Part shown: positions 16,516 through 24,462 of the stretch, piece after piece | Numbering within the stretch: position 1 is the first letter of the stretch | Layout of the letters: each line of letters starts with the position of its first letter | Assembly (NCBI RefSeq): GCF_003403075.1 | Contig: NZ_CP031557.1 | Span: 2,728,001 to 2,792,000 of the forward strand | DNA: 64,000 nucleotides | Direction of reading: 5' to 3' | From: Flavobacterium psychrotrophum | Lineage (GTDB): Bacteria; Bacteroidota; Bacteroidia; Flavobacteriales; Flavobacteriaceae | The notes under the pieces: model-generated | What the model was told of the DNA's origin: nothing | The model's input: only the letters and a program-made list of their open reading frames with translations | Database searches by the model: none | Made by a program: the position numbers and the translations under genes

Positions 16516-17601
16516 TTAATCTTGATTGCTATCCGGCTTCTCTTCTTCAAAAATATCGTTGAACTTTTGCTGCAACAGTTCCTTTTCTGGAAGTTGTGTC
16601 CGGTATTTTGCAACCATAGTTGGGGAAAGACTACGGCTCAATGAATATTCAACTACCTGATTATTCTTGTCTTTACAAAGCAGGATACCAATACTTGGGT
16701 TCTCATGTTCCTTCTTGACATCCCTGTCCAGTGCTTCAAGGTAAAAATTAAGCTGCCCGATATGCTCCGGTTTGAATTTACCCGCTTTCAGCTCAAAGGC
16801 AACCAGGCATTGTAAACCACGATGATAAAACAATAAATCAATGTAAAAATCACTATCGCCGACCATTAACTTATACTCGTTACCGATAAAAATGAAATCA
16901 CGTCCAAGTTCTAAGATGAAGTCTTTCATCCGGTTTAGTAATCCGTTTTGTAAATCACCTTCACTATGCTTCTCGGGCAGATTTAGAAAATCAAAAACAT
17001 AAGAATCCTTGAAAACCTGCTCTATGTCAGTTTTTGAATTTGACTGAATAACGGATTTTGAATTTTCACTCGTCATTGCCCGTTCAAATAGACTGGAAGA
17101 AATCTGACGGTCAAGTTCACGAACGCTATAGCTTTCCCGGATTGATAATTTAATGTAAAACTCTCTTTCTTCCATTAGCTTACATCGCGAGAAAATAGTC
17201 ATGTGGTGTGTCCAGCTAATTCTTACAATAATACTCTCTTTAATATCTATTGCTTTAAATTGTGTCATCAGTGATGACACAATTGCAGATTCTTGATTTT
17301 CAGAAGATAAGGAATTACTTGAACTCATTATTAATTTATGATTTTCAGGATACGATTCGTAAAATTGTATCATCCTATACAGGCCTCTGCTGTTGAAACC
17401 TTTGAGTTCCGGATTATTGCGCTGAATGTAAGCCGACAATTCAGTAACAGTTTTATCTCCCCAGTCGGCATGGTTTAATTTATTACTTATATACCTACCT
17501 ACATTCCAGTATAGATTTATCAATTCAGCATTTACAGCTTTAATCGCGTTTGTACGTGATTGTTTTATAATTTGAACTATTTCTATAAAATTATTTTCCA
17601 T
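16516..17601 (-). CDS. DUF1016 (YhcG-type) PD-(D/E)XK nuclease
   Basis: 361 aa. N-terminal DUF1016 winged-helix-like region with LINLYWNVGRYI and GFNSRGLYRMIQFYESYP; C-terminal nuclease region with DFYIDLLFYHRGLQCLVAFELKAG, containing the Asp and Glu-x-Lys of a PD-(D/E)XK active site, then GQLNFYLEALD. Such proteins travel with mobile elements and restriction loci; cellular function is not established. Three bases separate it from the integrase gene, so they form one transcript. The middle (about 95-110, SSSNSLSSENQESAIVSS) is a low-complexity linker found as an insertion. Confidence 0.88.
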   Translation of the reverse strand: MENNFIEIVQIIKQSRTNAIKAVNAELINLYWNVGRYISNKLNHADWGDKTVTELSAYIQRNNPELKGFNSRGLYRMIQFYESYPENHKLIMSSSNSLSSENQESAIVSSLMTQFKAIDIKESIIVRISWTHHMTIFSRCKLMEEREFYIKLSIRESYSVRELDRQISSSLFERAMTSENSKSVIQSNSKTDIEQVFKDSYVFDFLNLPEKHSEGDLQNGLLNRMKDFILELGRDFIFIGNEYKLMVGDSDFYIDLLFYHRGLQCLVAFELKAGKFKPEHIGQLNFYLEALDRDVKKEHENPSIGILLCKDKNNQVVEYSLSRSLSPTMVAKYRTQLPEKELLQQKFNDIFEEEKPDSNQD

Positions 17602-17604
17602 GAT

Positions 17605-18939
17605 TTAAACTTTTTTAAGATGAGGATTCCCGTGAGACAGCGCCAGCAGTTCTTTCAATTCATGTATTTCCTGCTGCATTTTAGATATGATGTCCGGTGA
17701 CGGTGGCTCAGGTGTAGTTTCCTTACTGCTCAGCCTCAACTGTAACTGTTTCATTTCCCTTCCTACCGATTGCTGCTCGGTAATGGCATACTCTTCGGTC
17801 TGTTTTACCGATTGGTGTCCCAACAGTTCCTTCACCACATGAATAGGTACATCATTATTGAGCGTTACGGTGCTCCCGAAGGTGCGCCTGGCCTTATGGG
17901 TGTTTAATGTGCTTTCGATGCCGCACAGCGTAGCTACTTCTTTAAGGTACTCATTCATTTTCTGATTGGAGGTTACCGGCAATACCGATTCCCTTTGCAG
18001 GCAGATAGGATGGTCTTTGTAGCGTTCCATGACTGCTTTGGCTTTCGGTAACAAAGGCACATTAATAGTCCCACCGGTTTTCTGCCTTTCACTGATAATC
18101 CACATTTCCCCATCAATACCTAACTTAATATCGGATTTCTTCAGGTTGAAGGCATCAATGTAGGCCAGCCCGGTATAGCATTGAAATACGAAGATGTCAC
18201 GTACTGTGGTAAGCCGTTGAGTGGAGAAGGTATGGTTTTCCAATAGCACAAGTTCATGGGCGCTCAATGGCTTTTTATGGATCTTGACTTTCTTCGCTTT
18301 GAAACGCTTGAATGGGTCAGTTGCTATAATCTCTTTATCAATTGCGAGTAACACAATCTTCTTGAAATTGGTAATGTACTTCACCGCTGTGTTGTGGCTG
18401 ATGTTTTTAACTGTCTTCAAATAAAACTCATAATCCTTTACAAACTCAAAGTTGAGCTCGCGAAAATCCATATCCTCCACATTGTACTTAAAGCGGAGGT
18501 ATTCTTTAAGGTGCTTCTTGGCTACCTCAAAACGTACGTGTGTACCGATTGCATATTCGCCTCTCTCGACCAAGGCTAGTAATTCATCATTGTGCTTTTG
18601 GAACTCCTGCACAATCTTGCTCTGCGATGCTGCTTTGCCCATCACATAATCCATAAGCTTTTCGCTGGTCACAGGTTTACCGGCATACATCAAATCGGTG
18701 CGGTACTGCTGGATTTTCATCTCAAGGGTTTCCAGGAAGAAATTCACGGTACGTGCATCTTCTTTGTTGCCCGTTGCACGCTCTTTGGACTGATCCCATC
18801 GGGTGGCATCCCACCGGCGGCGGGTAGAGGTTTCTTTTGGTACTCCGTCAACAGTAATCCTCAAGTAGATTAACCTGTCATTTGTCTCTTTTCGCGGGGT
18901 CTTCAGGAAGAAGGTTAACCCAAAACTTGTTGCTAACAT
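17605..18939 (-). CDS. Tyrosine-type site-specific integrase
   Basis: 444 aa Bacteroidetes integrase: arm-binding N-terminus (FFLKTPRKETNDRLIYLRITVDG), SAM-like core-binding region (about 110-215) and catalytic domain with HKARRTFGS (His-x-x-Arg box II), LLGHQSVKQTEEYA (second His and nucleophile Tyr). As in CTnDOT-type integrases, the usual box I Arg (TGLR) is replaced (TGLAY). A short C-terminal coiled-coil-like tail follows. It is transcribed away from tRNA-Val and leads an operon with the DUF1016 gene; it marks a small integrated element. The 46-nt repeat cluster upstream (19039) may be its binding site. Confidence 0.9.
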   Translation of the reverse strand: MLATSFGLTFFLKTPRKETNDRLIYLRITVDGVPKETSTRRRWDATRWDQSKERATGNKEDARTVNFFLETLEMKIQQYRTDLMYAGKPVTSEKLMDYVMGKAASQSKIVQEFQKHNDELLALVERGEYAIGTHVRFEVAKKHLKEYLRFKYNVEDMDFRELNFEFVKDYEFYLKTVKNISHNTAVKYITNFKKIVLLAIDKEIIATDPFKRFKAKKVKIHKKPLSAHELVLLENHTFSTQRLTTVRDIFVFQCYTGLAYIDAFNLKKSDIKLGIDGEMWIISERQKTGGTINVPLLPKAKAVMERYKDHPICLQRESVLPVTSNQKMNEYLKEVATLCGIESTLNTHKARRTFGSTVTLNNDVPIHVVKELLGHQSVKQTEEYAITEQQSVGREMKQLQLRLSSKETTPEPPSPDIISKMQQEIHELKELLALSHGNPHLKKV

Positions 18940-19038
18940 AATTCAACATTTTAAAAATTAATAAAATTAGAATTATAGCGTCTGTAAATCAAGTCGTTAA
19001 GCAGGTTTACCAGTTGAAAATCAAAGTGTTACATCATA

Positions 19039-19087
19039 TTTTGTGGCACATTTTTAAAAATTTCTTTGGTGCCACAAAAAGTGCCAC
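19039..19087. repeat. GTGCCAC repeat cluster upstream of integrase
   Basis: TTTTGTGGCAC pairs with GTGCCACAAAA as a perfect 11-bp inverted repeat, and a third GTGCCACAAA follows in direct tandem. Three copies in about 50 bp, 100-150 bp before the integrase start and next to tRNA-Val: a candidate integrase arm-site or attachment region. No second copy was found at the left end of the element. Confidence 0.5.
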
Positions 19088-19133
19088 AAATTTTGGGCAT
19101 TTTTGTAAATTTTGATAGTGCAGGAGGGTAAAA

Positions 19134-19166
19134 TAAAAAAACCTGCAACTTCGTAAAGTGCAGGTT
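19134..19166 (-). terminator. Terminator of tRNA-Val
   Basis: Minus strand AACCTGCA and TGCAGGTT form an 8-bp stem followed by a T run, 47 bp past the tRNA 3' end. Confidence 0.75.
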
Positions 19167-19212
19167 TTCTGTGATTTAACTAACTTTATCTGGAAATAAA
19201 GCCTTGTACTAG

Positions 19213-19287
19213 TGGGCGATGAGGGGTTCGAACCCCCGACCCCCTCGGTGTAAACGAGGTGCTCTGAACCAGCTGAGCTAATCGCCC
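19213..19287 (-). tRNA. tRNA-Val (anticodon TAC)
   Basis: A full cloverleaf: acceptor GGGCGAT/ATCGCCC, D-arm GCTC...GAGC, anticodon stem CCTCG/CGAGG with loop TTTACAC (anticodon TAC, reading GTA/GTG Val codons), T-arm with GTTCGAAC, discriminator A. 75 nt, CCA not encoded. The integrase operon lies on its 3' side. Confidence 0.95.
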
Positions 19288-19380
19288 TTTCGGGTTGCTT
19301 TACGTTGTTGTTATTAGTTCCGTATTGCGAGTGCAAAGATAGCACAGTTTTTAATATTTGCAAGCTATTTCAAAAAAAAC

Positions 19381-19758
19381 TTACTGTTTTTTTACCGCTA
19401 TCAGTAAAGCCCTATCTTCGCTATTTGCTACTTCTACAGTAATAGGCTCTCCTTTAGCATTTTTGCCTTCCACTACATAAAGTTTCCCGCCTTTACCGGA
19501 TGGCTTATTACTTTTAGAAAAATCAACATCTCCATATTCTAAAGTATTCTTTACATCTTCCTGGGTAACCCATCCCTCTTTAAGCGTATGGTTTGCCTCC
19601 TTACTAATAGTAAGCCCTTTTGAACGGATATTCTTTAAAACCCTGCAGTTTGGCATATAACAAAAATCCTGGCCACGCTTATTAAATATAAAAACAACTA
19701 CAAATGCGCCCATCATCAAGCCAAAAAGGTAATAGGCAAGCCTATGCTGAATCTTCAT
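19381..19758 (-). CDS. DUF4258 domain protein with N-terminal membrane anchor
   Basis: 125 aa. Residues about 8-26 are hydrophobic (LAYYLFGLMMGAFVVVFIF), anchoring it in the inner membrane. The C-terminal part (about 45-124) matches the DUF4258 pattern: HTLKEGWVTQEDVKNTLEYGDVDF, then GKLYVVEGKNAKGEPITVEVANSEDRALLIAV. DUF4258 proteins are small, of unknown function, and distantly toxin-like. It stands alone; first gene beyond tRNA-Val on the conserved chromosomal side. Confidence 0.8.
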   Translation of the reverse strand: MKIQHRLAYYLFGLMMGAFVVVFIFNKRGQDFCYMPNCRVLKNIRSKGLTISKEANHTLKEGWVTQEDVKNTLEYGDVDFSKSNKPSGKGGKLYVVEGKNAKGEPITVEVANSEDRALLIAVKKQ

Positions 19759-19833
19759 CTTCTAAAAAATTTAGGCAAAAGTAAGCATTGGGCAAGACAC
19801 AAAATAATAAATGCAGGGTAATTTTAAATCTAT

Positions 19834-20454
19834 TTACGGTGCTGTGTCAAGGGTCAGCACCTTTTTATCAAAAAGATCTGTTACATCTTCCGTATCTTTT
19901 TGTAGGTTCCATACCTTAAATCCCAGTTCTTGCGCAGCATCGGTATTAAACTTTTTATCATCTACTACCAGCGTACGCTTTGGCTGAATGTCGTGGTTAC
20001 CCACAACATAGCTAAACGCTTCTGCATCGGGCTTCCTCACTCCTATTTCGTGGCTAAAATATACCTTTTCAAAACACTGGTAAAAATCGCTATAGAAGGA
20101 TTCCCCTACTTCATTTTCGAATTTCTCTATATGTATAGGATCTGTGTTGCTCAACAAAAATAACCTATAGTTAGGAGCCAGCTTTTGCAGAAACTCAAGC
20201 CTGTATAGCGGAAAGTCGGCAATACCGGCATTCCATGCATTTTTTATTTGGTCTAGTGTTGCATCGTTTGTAAAAGGTTGTATGCCTTTCAGGTAGTCAT
20301 CAGAACTTATTTTTCCGGTCTCAAATTTCTTTTCAAGCTTTTCCAGATCGGCATTCCAATTGGTTATACCAATAGCAGCAAGTGCCGCATCCTTACCTTT
20401 TTTATCTTTATTTAAAAACACATCCCCCAGGTCAAATATTATCGCGTTTATCAT
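19834..20454 (-). CDS. HAD-superfamily hydrolase
   Basis: 206 aa. HAD motifs are visible in order: IIFDLGDVF (motif I, with the nucleophile Asp), LLSNTD (motif II), the Lys of GVRKPDAEAF (motif III) and VVDDKKFNTDAA (motif IV). Similar to the YihX/haloacid-dehalogenase-like phosphatases that act on small sugar or nucleotide phosphates. It overlaps the 3' end of ribD by 23 bp and is co-transcribed with it; it could supply the riboflavin-pathway dephosphorylation step, which is inference from position only. Confidence 0.88.
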   Translation of the reverse strand: MINAIIFDLGDVFLNKDKKGKDAALAAIGITNWNADLEKLEKKFETGKISSDDYLKGIQPFTNDATLDQIKNAWNAGIADFPLYRLEFLQKLAPNYRLFLLSNTDPIHIEKFENEVGESFYSDFYQCFEKVYFSHEIGVRKPDAEAFSYVVGNHDIQPKRTLVVDDKKFNTDAAQELGFKVWNLQKDTEDVTDLFDKKVLTLDTAP

Positions 20455-21511
20455 AGTTCCTGAAAATTAGCAGTTCATCATCAAGTATATTTTCCCTGCT
20501 TACAAGATTTCCGGTCAAAACCGGTGCTAATGTACCTTTGCCAAAAACTGACAATCCTTTAAACACACGGGCTTCATCCCAAAGATTGGCATCAATAAAC
20601 GACTGTAGCGTTTGCCTGCCCCCTTCCACAATTACCGACAGCAATCCGTGCCGGTGCAGTATAGTACCTATAGTATATGGTAAATCATCGTTAAAAGGTA
20701 CGGTTTCATAAAGCAGGATATCTAAGATAGCAAAATTGCTTTTCTCCGTCAATATTATTGACTTTATTTTTTGATTTTTAACAGCATAACTATCAGGTAT
20801 GCGAGCAGTTCTGTCTAAAACAACACGCACAGGATCTGGCCCTGTCCAGCTACGAACGTCAAGAGATGGGTTATCATCCAGCACGGTAGTAGTACCCACT
20901 AATATCGCCGCCTCTTCACTGCGCCATTTATGAACCAGCTGGCGCGAATATTTATTGGTTATCCAGACAGGCTTTTTATCTTCTATTTTATCCGATAATT
21001 TAGTGTGCGGACTCAAAAAACCATCAGCACTTTCAGCCCATTTAAGTATGATATAAGGTCGTTTTTTTTCGTGAAACGTAAAAAAACGGCGGTTACTTTC
21101 ACGGCATTCTTTTTCCAATACACCAATAGTGACTTCCCTGTCTGCTTCACGCAACTTTTTAATGCCGTTTCCAGCCACCTTTTCATGCGGGTCTGTGGTG
21201 CCTACCACTATCTTTTTTATTTGTTGGGCAATAATAAGATCACAGCAAGGCGGGGTTTTTCCGTAATGACTACACGGCTCCAGGCTTACATAAAGTGTAG
21301 CATCAGGTATCAGGTGCGTGTCCTGCGGCAGTACCGAATTGATACAGTTAACCTCACCATGCGGGCCACCATAAGGAGAGGTATGGCCTTCGCCAATAAT
21401 ACGTCCATTATGTACAAGCACGGCACCTACACTGGGGTTAGGCATGGCAGCACGCATACCATTTTCTGCCAGGTCAAGGCAGCGTTGCATATATATTTCG
21501 TGGTTTTCCAT
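20432..21511 (-). CDS. ribD: Riboflavin deaminase/reductase RibD
   Basis: 359 aa bifunctional enzyme catalysing the second and third steps of riboflavin synthesis: deamination of diaminohydroxyphosphoribosylaminopyrimidine, then NADPH reduction. Deaminase half (1-145): HGEVN and EPCSHYGKTPPC give the zinc ligands (His, two Cys; the usual HAE is HGE here). Reductase half (about 150-355): LKWAESADGFLS, WRSEEAAILVGTTTVLDDNPSLDVR and VEGGRQTLQSF. TAACTTTG lies at 21554-21561 on its strand, divergent from the GNAT-PrmC gene. Confidence 0.95.
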   Translation of the reverse strand: MENHEIYMQRCLDLAENGMRAAMPNPSVGAVLVHNGRIIGEGHTSPYGGPHGEVNCINSVLPQDTHLIPDATLYVSLEPCSHYGKTPPCCDLIIAQQIKKIVVGTTDPHEKVAGNGIKKLREADREVTIGVLEKECRESNRRFFTFHEKKRPYIILKWAESADGFLSPHTKLSDKIEDKKPVWITNKYSRQLVHKWRSEEAAILVGTTTVLDDNPSLDVRSWTGPDPVRVVLDRTARIPDSYAVKNQKIKSIILTEKSNFAILDILLYETVPFNDDLPYTIGTILHRHGLLSVIVEGGRQTLQSFIDANLWDEARVFKGLSVFGKGTLAPVLTGNLVSRENILDDELLIFRNYDKRDNI

Positions 21512-21553
21512 TTTGTAGTATACGCAGTTACTGCGCCTGTTTATTTATCATTC

Positions 21554-21620
21554 CAAAGTTACAAATTACCGCATTACCCCTATGACCAAATTACCAAATG
21601 AACAAATAACCCTAACTTTG
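21554..21620. promoter_or_regulatory. Divergent promoters for ribD and GNAT-PrmC
   Basis: Two perfect TAACTTTG -7 boxes back to back: 21554-21561 (minus, ribD) and 21613-21620 (plus). The plus box ends four bases before the ATG at 21625, so the GNAT-PrmC transcript is expected to be leaderless or nearly so. Confidence 0.65.
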
Positions 21621-21624
21621 CACT

Positions 21625-23007
21625 ATGAATATTATTACCATACGCCCTATACAGCCCGCAGACAACCATAAAATAGCCGCTATAATTCGCGGTGTGTTTG
21701 ATGAACTCGATGCACCTAAAACCGGCACTGCTTATGCAGATCCTATATTAGACACATTAGGCGAGGTATATACTGCTGAAAAATCGGTTTATTTTATTGC
21801 TGAAGTTAACGGGGTTGTTGTAGGCGGCGCCGGTATTGCAGCTCTTGAAAATGGCCCCACAGGTATTTGTGAACTACAAAAAATGTATATGAGTAAGGCA
21901 GCTCGTGGTAAAGGCATTGGCGCAAGCCTGATGGAGCATTGTATTAAAGCCGCAGTAGATTTTGGCTATAGCCAATGCTACCTTGAAACGTTACCCTACA
22001 TGGAAGACGCCCAAAAACTCTACAAAAAACATGGTTTTAAATACCTTGACGCGCCTTTGGGTAATACAGGCCATTCATCCTGCCCGGTCTGGATGCTGAA
22101 GGAATTAGCTCCTCAGCCTTCAAAAAATGAGCAACTTATCAAAATAAAAGATTATCAGTCAATATTTATCAATACCCTCTCTCCTATTCATGGTTCAGAT
22201 GAGGCCGAATCTTTTTTCTATATCACACTCGAAGAAATAAACGGGCTTAAGCGTACCGGATTGATTGTGAATCCTGATGTACAACTTTCTGAATCTGAAC
22301 TAAAGCAATGGGATGATGTTCTGGCTCAACTAAAAACCCAAAAGCCCATTCAGTATATTTTTGGTAAGACCTGGTTTTACGGACTCGAATTTAAGGTAAA
22401 TGAAAATACATTAATTCCCCGTCCGGAAACAGAGGAACTTGTAGAATGGATCATCAACGAAAATAAAAACAGGTCAGGCATAAAAATACTCGATATTGGT
22501 ACCGGCAGCGGATGTATTGCTATCTCACTGGCAAAAAACCTGCCTGACGCAACATTGTATGCCATTGATGTTTCTGAAGAAGCTTTAGCAGTAGCCAAAG
22601 AAAATGCTACTATAAATAATGTTGCCGTAAAATTCATCCAAACTGATATTTTAAAAGCCGATAATTTGCCGGAAGTATTTGATATTATCGTATCGAACCC
22701 TCCCTACGTACGCAACCTCGAAAAAGTGGAGATAAAGCCAAACGTACTCAAATTTGAACCGCATCTGGCATTGTTTGTTGACGATAACGACCCGCTTATT
22801 TTTTACAGGAAAATAGCTCAACTGGCAAAAAACAATTTAAAAAATGACGGCAAACTGTATTATGAGATCAACCAATATCTTGGCACAGAAACAGTCGCTC
22901 TTTTAGAACATACAGGCTTTACTAATATAATTTTACGAAAAGATTTTGTAGGCAACGACAGGATGACGAGCGCCAGTAACCAGTGTTCAGTAGTTAGCAG
23001 TTTTTGA
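21625..23007 (+). CDS. prmC: GNAT acetyltransferase fused to PrmC release-factor methyltransferase
   Basis: 460 aa, two domains. Residues 1-165 are a GNAT N-acetyltransferase (MYMSKAARGKGIGASLMEHCIK acetyl-CoA loop, YKKHGFKYLD). Residues about 172-445 are PrmC/HemK, which methylates the Gln of the GGQ motif in release factors: IQYIFGKTWFYGLEF and RPETEELVEW in the N-terminal part, SAM-binding DIGTGSGCIAISLA, and catalytic SNPPYVR. Normally these are separate neighbouring genes in relatives; here no stop or in-frame ATG occurs at the junction (about 22125-22140), while an out-of-frame ATG (22129) is present. The last dozen residues (ASNQCSVVSSF) look like read-through into intergenic sequence. 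Confidence 0.88.
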   Translation: MNIITIRPIQPADNHKIAAIIRGVFDELDAPKTGTAYADPILDTLGEVYTAEKSVYFIAEVNGVVVGGAGIAALENGPTGICELQKMYMSKAARGKGIGASLMEHCIKAAVDFGYSQCYLETLPYMEDAQKLYKKHGFKYLDAPLGNTGHSSCPVWMLKELAPQPSKNEQLIKIKDYQSIFINTLSPIHGSDEAESFFYITLEEINGLKRTGLIVNPDVQLSESELKQWDDVLAQLKTQKPIQYIFGKTWFYGLEFKVNENTLIPRPETEELVEWIINENKNRSGIKILDIGTGSGCIAISLAKNLPDATLYAIDVSEEALAVAKENATINNVAVKFIQTDILKADNLPEVFDIIVSNPPYVRNLEKVEIKPNVLKFEPHLALFVDDNDPLIFYRKIAQLAKNNLKNDGKLYYEINQYLGTETVALLEHTGFTNIILRKDFVGNDRMTSASNQCSVVSSF

Positions 23008-23013
23008 GTAGTT

Positions 23014-23062
23014 ATGTCATTCTGAGCGCAGCGCAGCGGAGTTGAAGAATCTCTCTGCTTAT
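23014..23062. repeat. Intergenic repeat of the GTCATTCTGAGCG type
   Basis: ATGTCATTCTGAGCGCAGCG followed by GGAGTTGAAGAATCTCTC is the widely scattered intergenic sequence seen in many Bacteroidetes and other genomes. It lies between two converging genes. The GCGCAGC unit is doubled here. Confidence 0.6.
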
Positions 23063-23098
23063 TCCAAAATTCATCCATCAAAATCCAAAATAGCAAGC

Positions 23099-24343
23099 CT
23101 ACTCATACCTTAACGCCTCCACAGGGTCTAACGCCGCAGCTTTAATAGCAGGATATAATCCGGATACTATAGTAACAAATATTATAGTTCCCAGAGCAGC
23201 AATGGTTGCCATCCACGGCATAGGGAACGCCATACTACCAAAGACAGATATTGCAAAACCTGTAAGCAAGCCCAGCAGCGTACCCACAAAGCCTCCCATA
23301 AGGCATACCACCAGCGTTTCGGTAAAAAACTGCATGGCAATTGTACCTTTTTTAGCACCCAGCGATTTGCGTACACCTATCTCCCGGGTGCGCTCTGTTA
23401 CAGATACCAGCATGATATTCATCAGCGCTACTGACGAACCAAATACGGTTATTACACCAATAACCCATGCAGCAGTGCTTAGTGTATCAGTCTGCGATTT
23501 TAAAGATTCTAATAGTTCATCACTCCGTTCTATCCCAAAATTATCGTTAGCCGAAGGGCTAAGCTTTCGCAGGCGGCGCAATGTGAGTATCGCCTCGCCT
23601 ACAGCACCATCCAGCAAATCCTGGTTGGTAATACTCACCTTTATAGTATAGTCAATACTTGGCGCGCTAAATAATGATCGTGCCAACTGTATGGGAATAA
23701 TAACATTAAGGTCCTGCCTGTTGCCAAAGGTAGAGCCACGGCCTTTTAGCACGCCTATAACTTTAAATCGTGCCCCGCGTATAGAGAGTTCTTTACCTAT
23801 GGGATTAACATCTTTAAAGAGTCCTTTTTCAAAGTCGGCGCCCACAATACACACAAAGCTGTTATTCGAAATATCAAAATTATTAAAATTACGGCCTGAG
23901 GTTGTTTCCAGTCCTGAGTTGGGCAGGAAGTTTTCATCGGCACCTACAATGGTAATTTCAGGGTCGGTTTTTTTGCCCTCATATTTTACTTCTACGCTAC
24001 TGGCAGCAGTAAATGAAAGCGACGTTTGCGCTCCTATAAAATTATATTTGTCCTGAAATTGTTTTGCCTGCGGATAGGTAATAACGGGATTTACACGTGC
24101 ATCACTATTGTTTTGCCTGCCCACCTGCTCGCTATAATCATAACGGGTAATGGTAAAGGTATTAGACCCCATAACGGCCAGATTGCCGGTAATGCTGTTT
24201 TCGAGTACAGCCACGGCAGCAAGTATGCCCACCAAAGCCCACACACCCAGGCCAATGATAAACACGGTTAATATAGTACGTAGCTTTTGCCCGCGTATAG
24301 ATGCAAGGGCTATCCTGGTATTCTCCCTGAAGAGGTTAAACAT
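23099..24343 (-). CDS. MacB-type ABC transporter permease
   Basis: 414 aa. One N-terminal membrane segment (LRTILTVFIIGLGVWALVGILAAVAVLE), a large periplasmic MacB core domain (about 50-270) and three C-terminal FtsX-type membrane segments (VIGVITVFGSSVALMNIMLVS, ETLVVCLMGGFVGTLLGLLTG, IAALGTIIFVTIVSGLYPA). The TERTREIGVRKSLGA coupling helix is the hallmark of the family. No ATPase gene is adjacent, so its partner is elsewhere. Divergent from hisS. Confidence 0.9.
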   Translation of the reverse strand: MFNLFRENTRIALASIRGQKLRTILTVFIIGLGVWALVGILAAVAVLENSITGNLAVMGSNTFTITRYDYSEQVGRQNNSDARVNPVITYPQAKQFQDKYNFIGAQTSLSFTAASSVEVKYEGKKTDPEITIVGADENFLPNSGLETTSGRNFNNFDISNNSFVCIVGADFEKGLFKDVNPIGKELSIRGARFKVIGVLKGRGSTFGNRQDLNVIIPIQLARSLFSAPSIDYTIKVSITNQDLLDGAVGEAILTLRRLRKLSPSANDNFGIERSDELLESLKSQTDTLSTAAWVIGVITVFGSSVALMNIMLVSVTERTREIGVRKSLGAKKGTIAMQFFTETLVVCLMGGFVGTLLGLLTGFAISVFGSMAFPMPWMATIAALGTIIFVTIVSGLYPAIKAAALDPVEALRYE

Positions 24344-24377
24344 TATTGATCGATTTTTACGCTAAAGTAAACAATTT

Positions 24378-24424
24378 GTTTCAGGTTTCAAGTTTAACGT
24401 TGTGGGAAACTTGAAACCTGAAAC
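24378..24424. repeat. 18-bp perfect inverted repeat in divergent intergenic region
   Basis: GTTTCAGGTTTCAAGTTT (24378-24395) and its exact reverse complement (24407-24424) are separated by 11 nt, and ACCTGAAAC follows once more. It lies between divergent genes, so it is not a terminator; the composition resembles dispersed Flavobacterium intergenic repeats. Confidence 0.7.
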
Positions 24425-24437
24425 CTGAAACAATTAC

Positions 24438-24445
24438 TATATTTG
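24438..24445 (+). promoter_or_regulatory. -7 box of hisS
   Basis: TATATTTG, 17 bp before the hisS ATG. The inverted repeat arm occupies the -33 region. Confidence 0.5.
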
Positions 24446-24462
24446 CAGAAAAATAAAACAAA

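Noticed and set aside
19213..19287. tRNA-Val 3' end as the integration site
   Set aside because: No second copy of the tRNA 3' sequence was found on the left side of the element, and the tRNA keeps its own terminator. Integration site remains unproven.
19034..19363. Minus-strand open frame overlapping tRNA-Val
   Set aside because: Covers the tRNA and the terminator, with no codon-usage or homology support.
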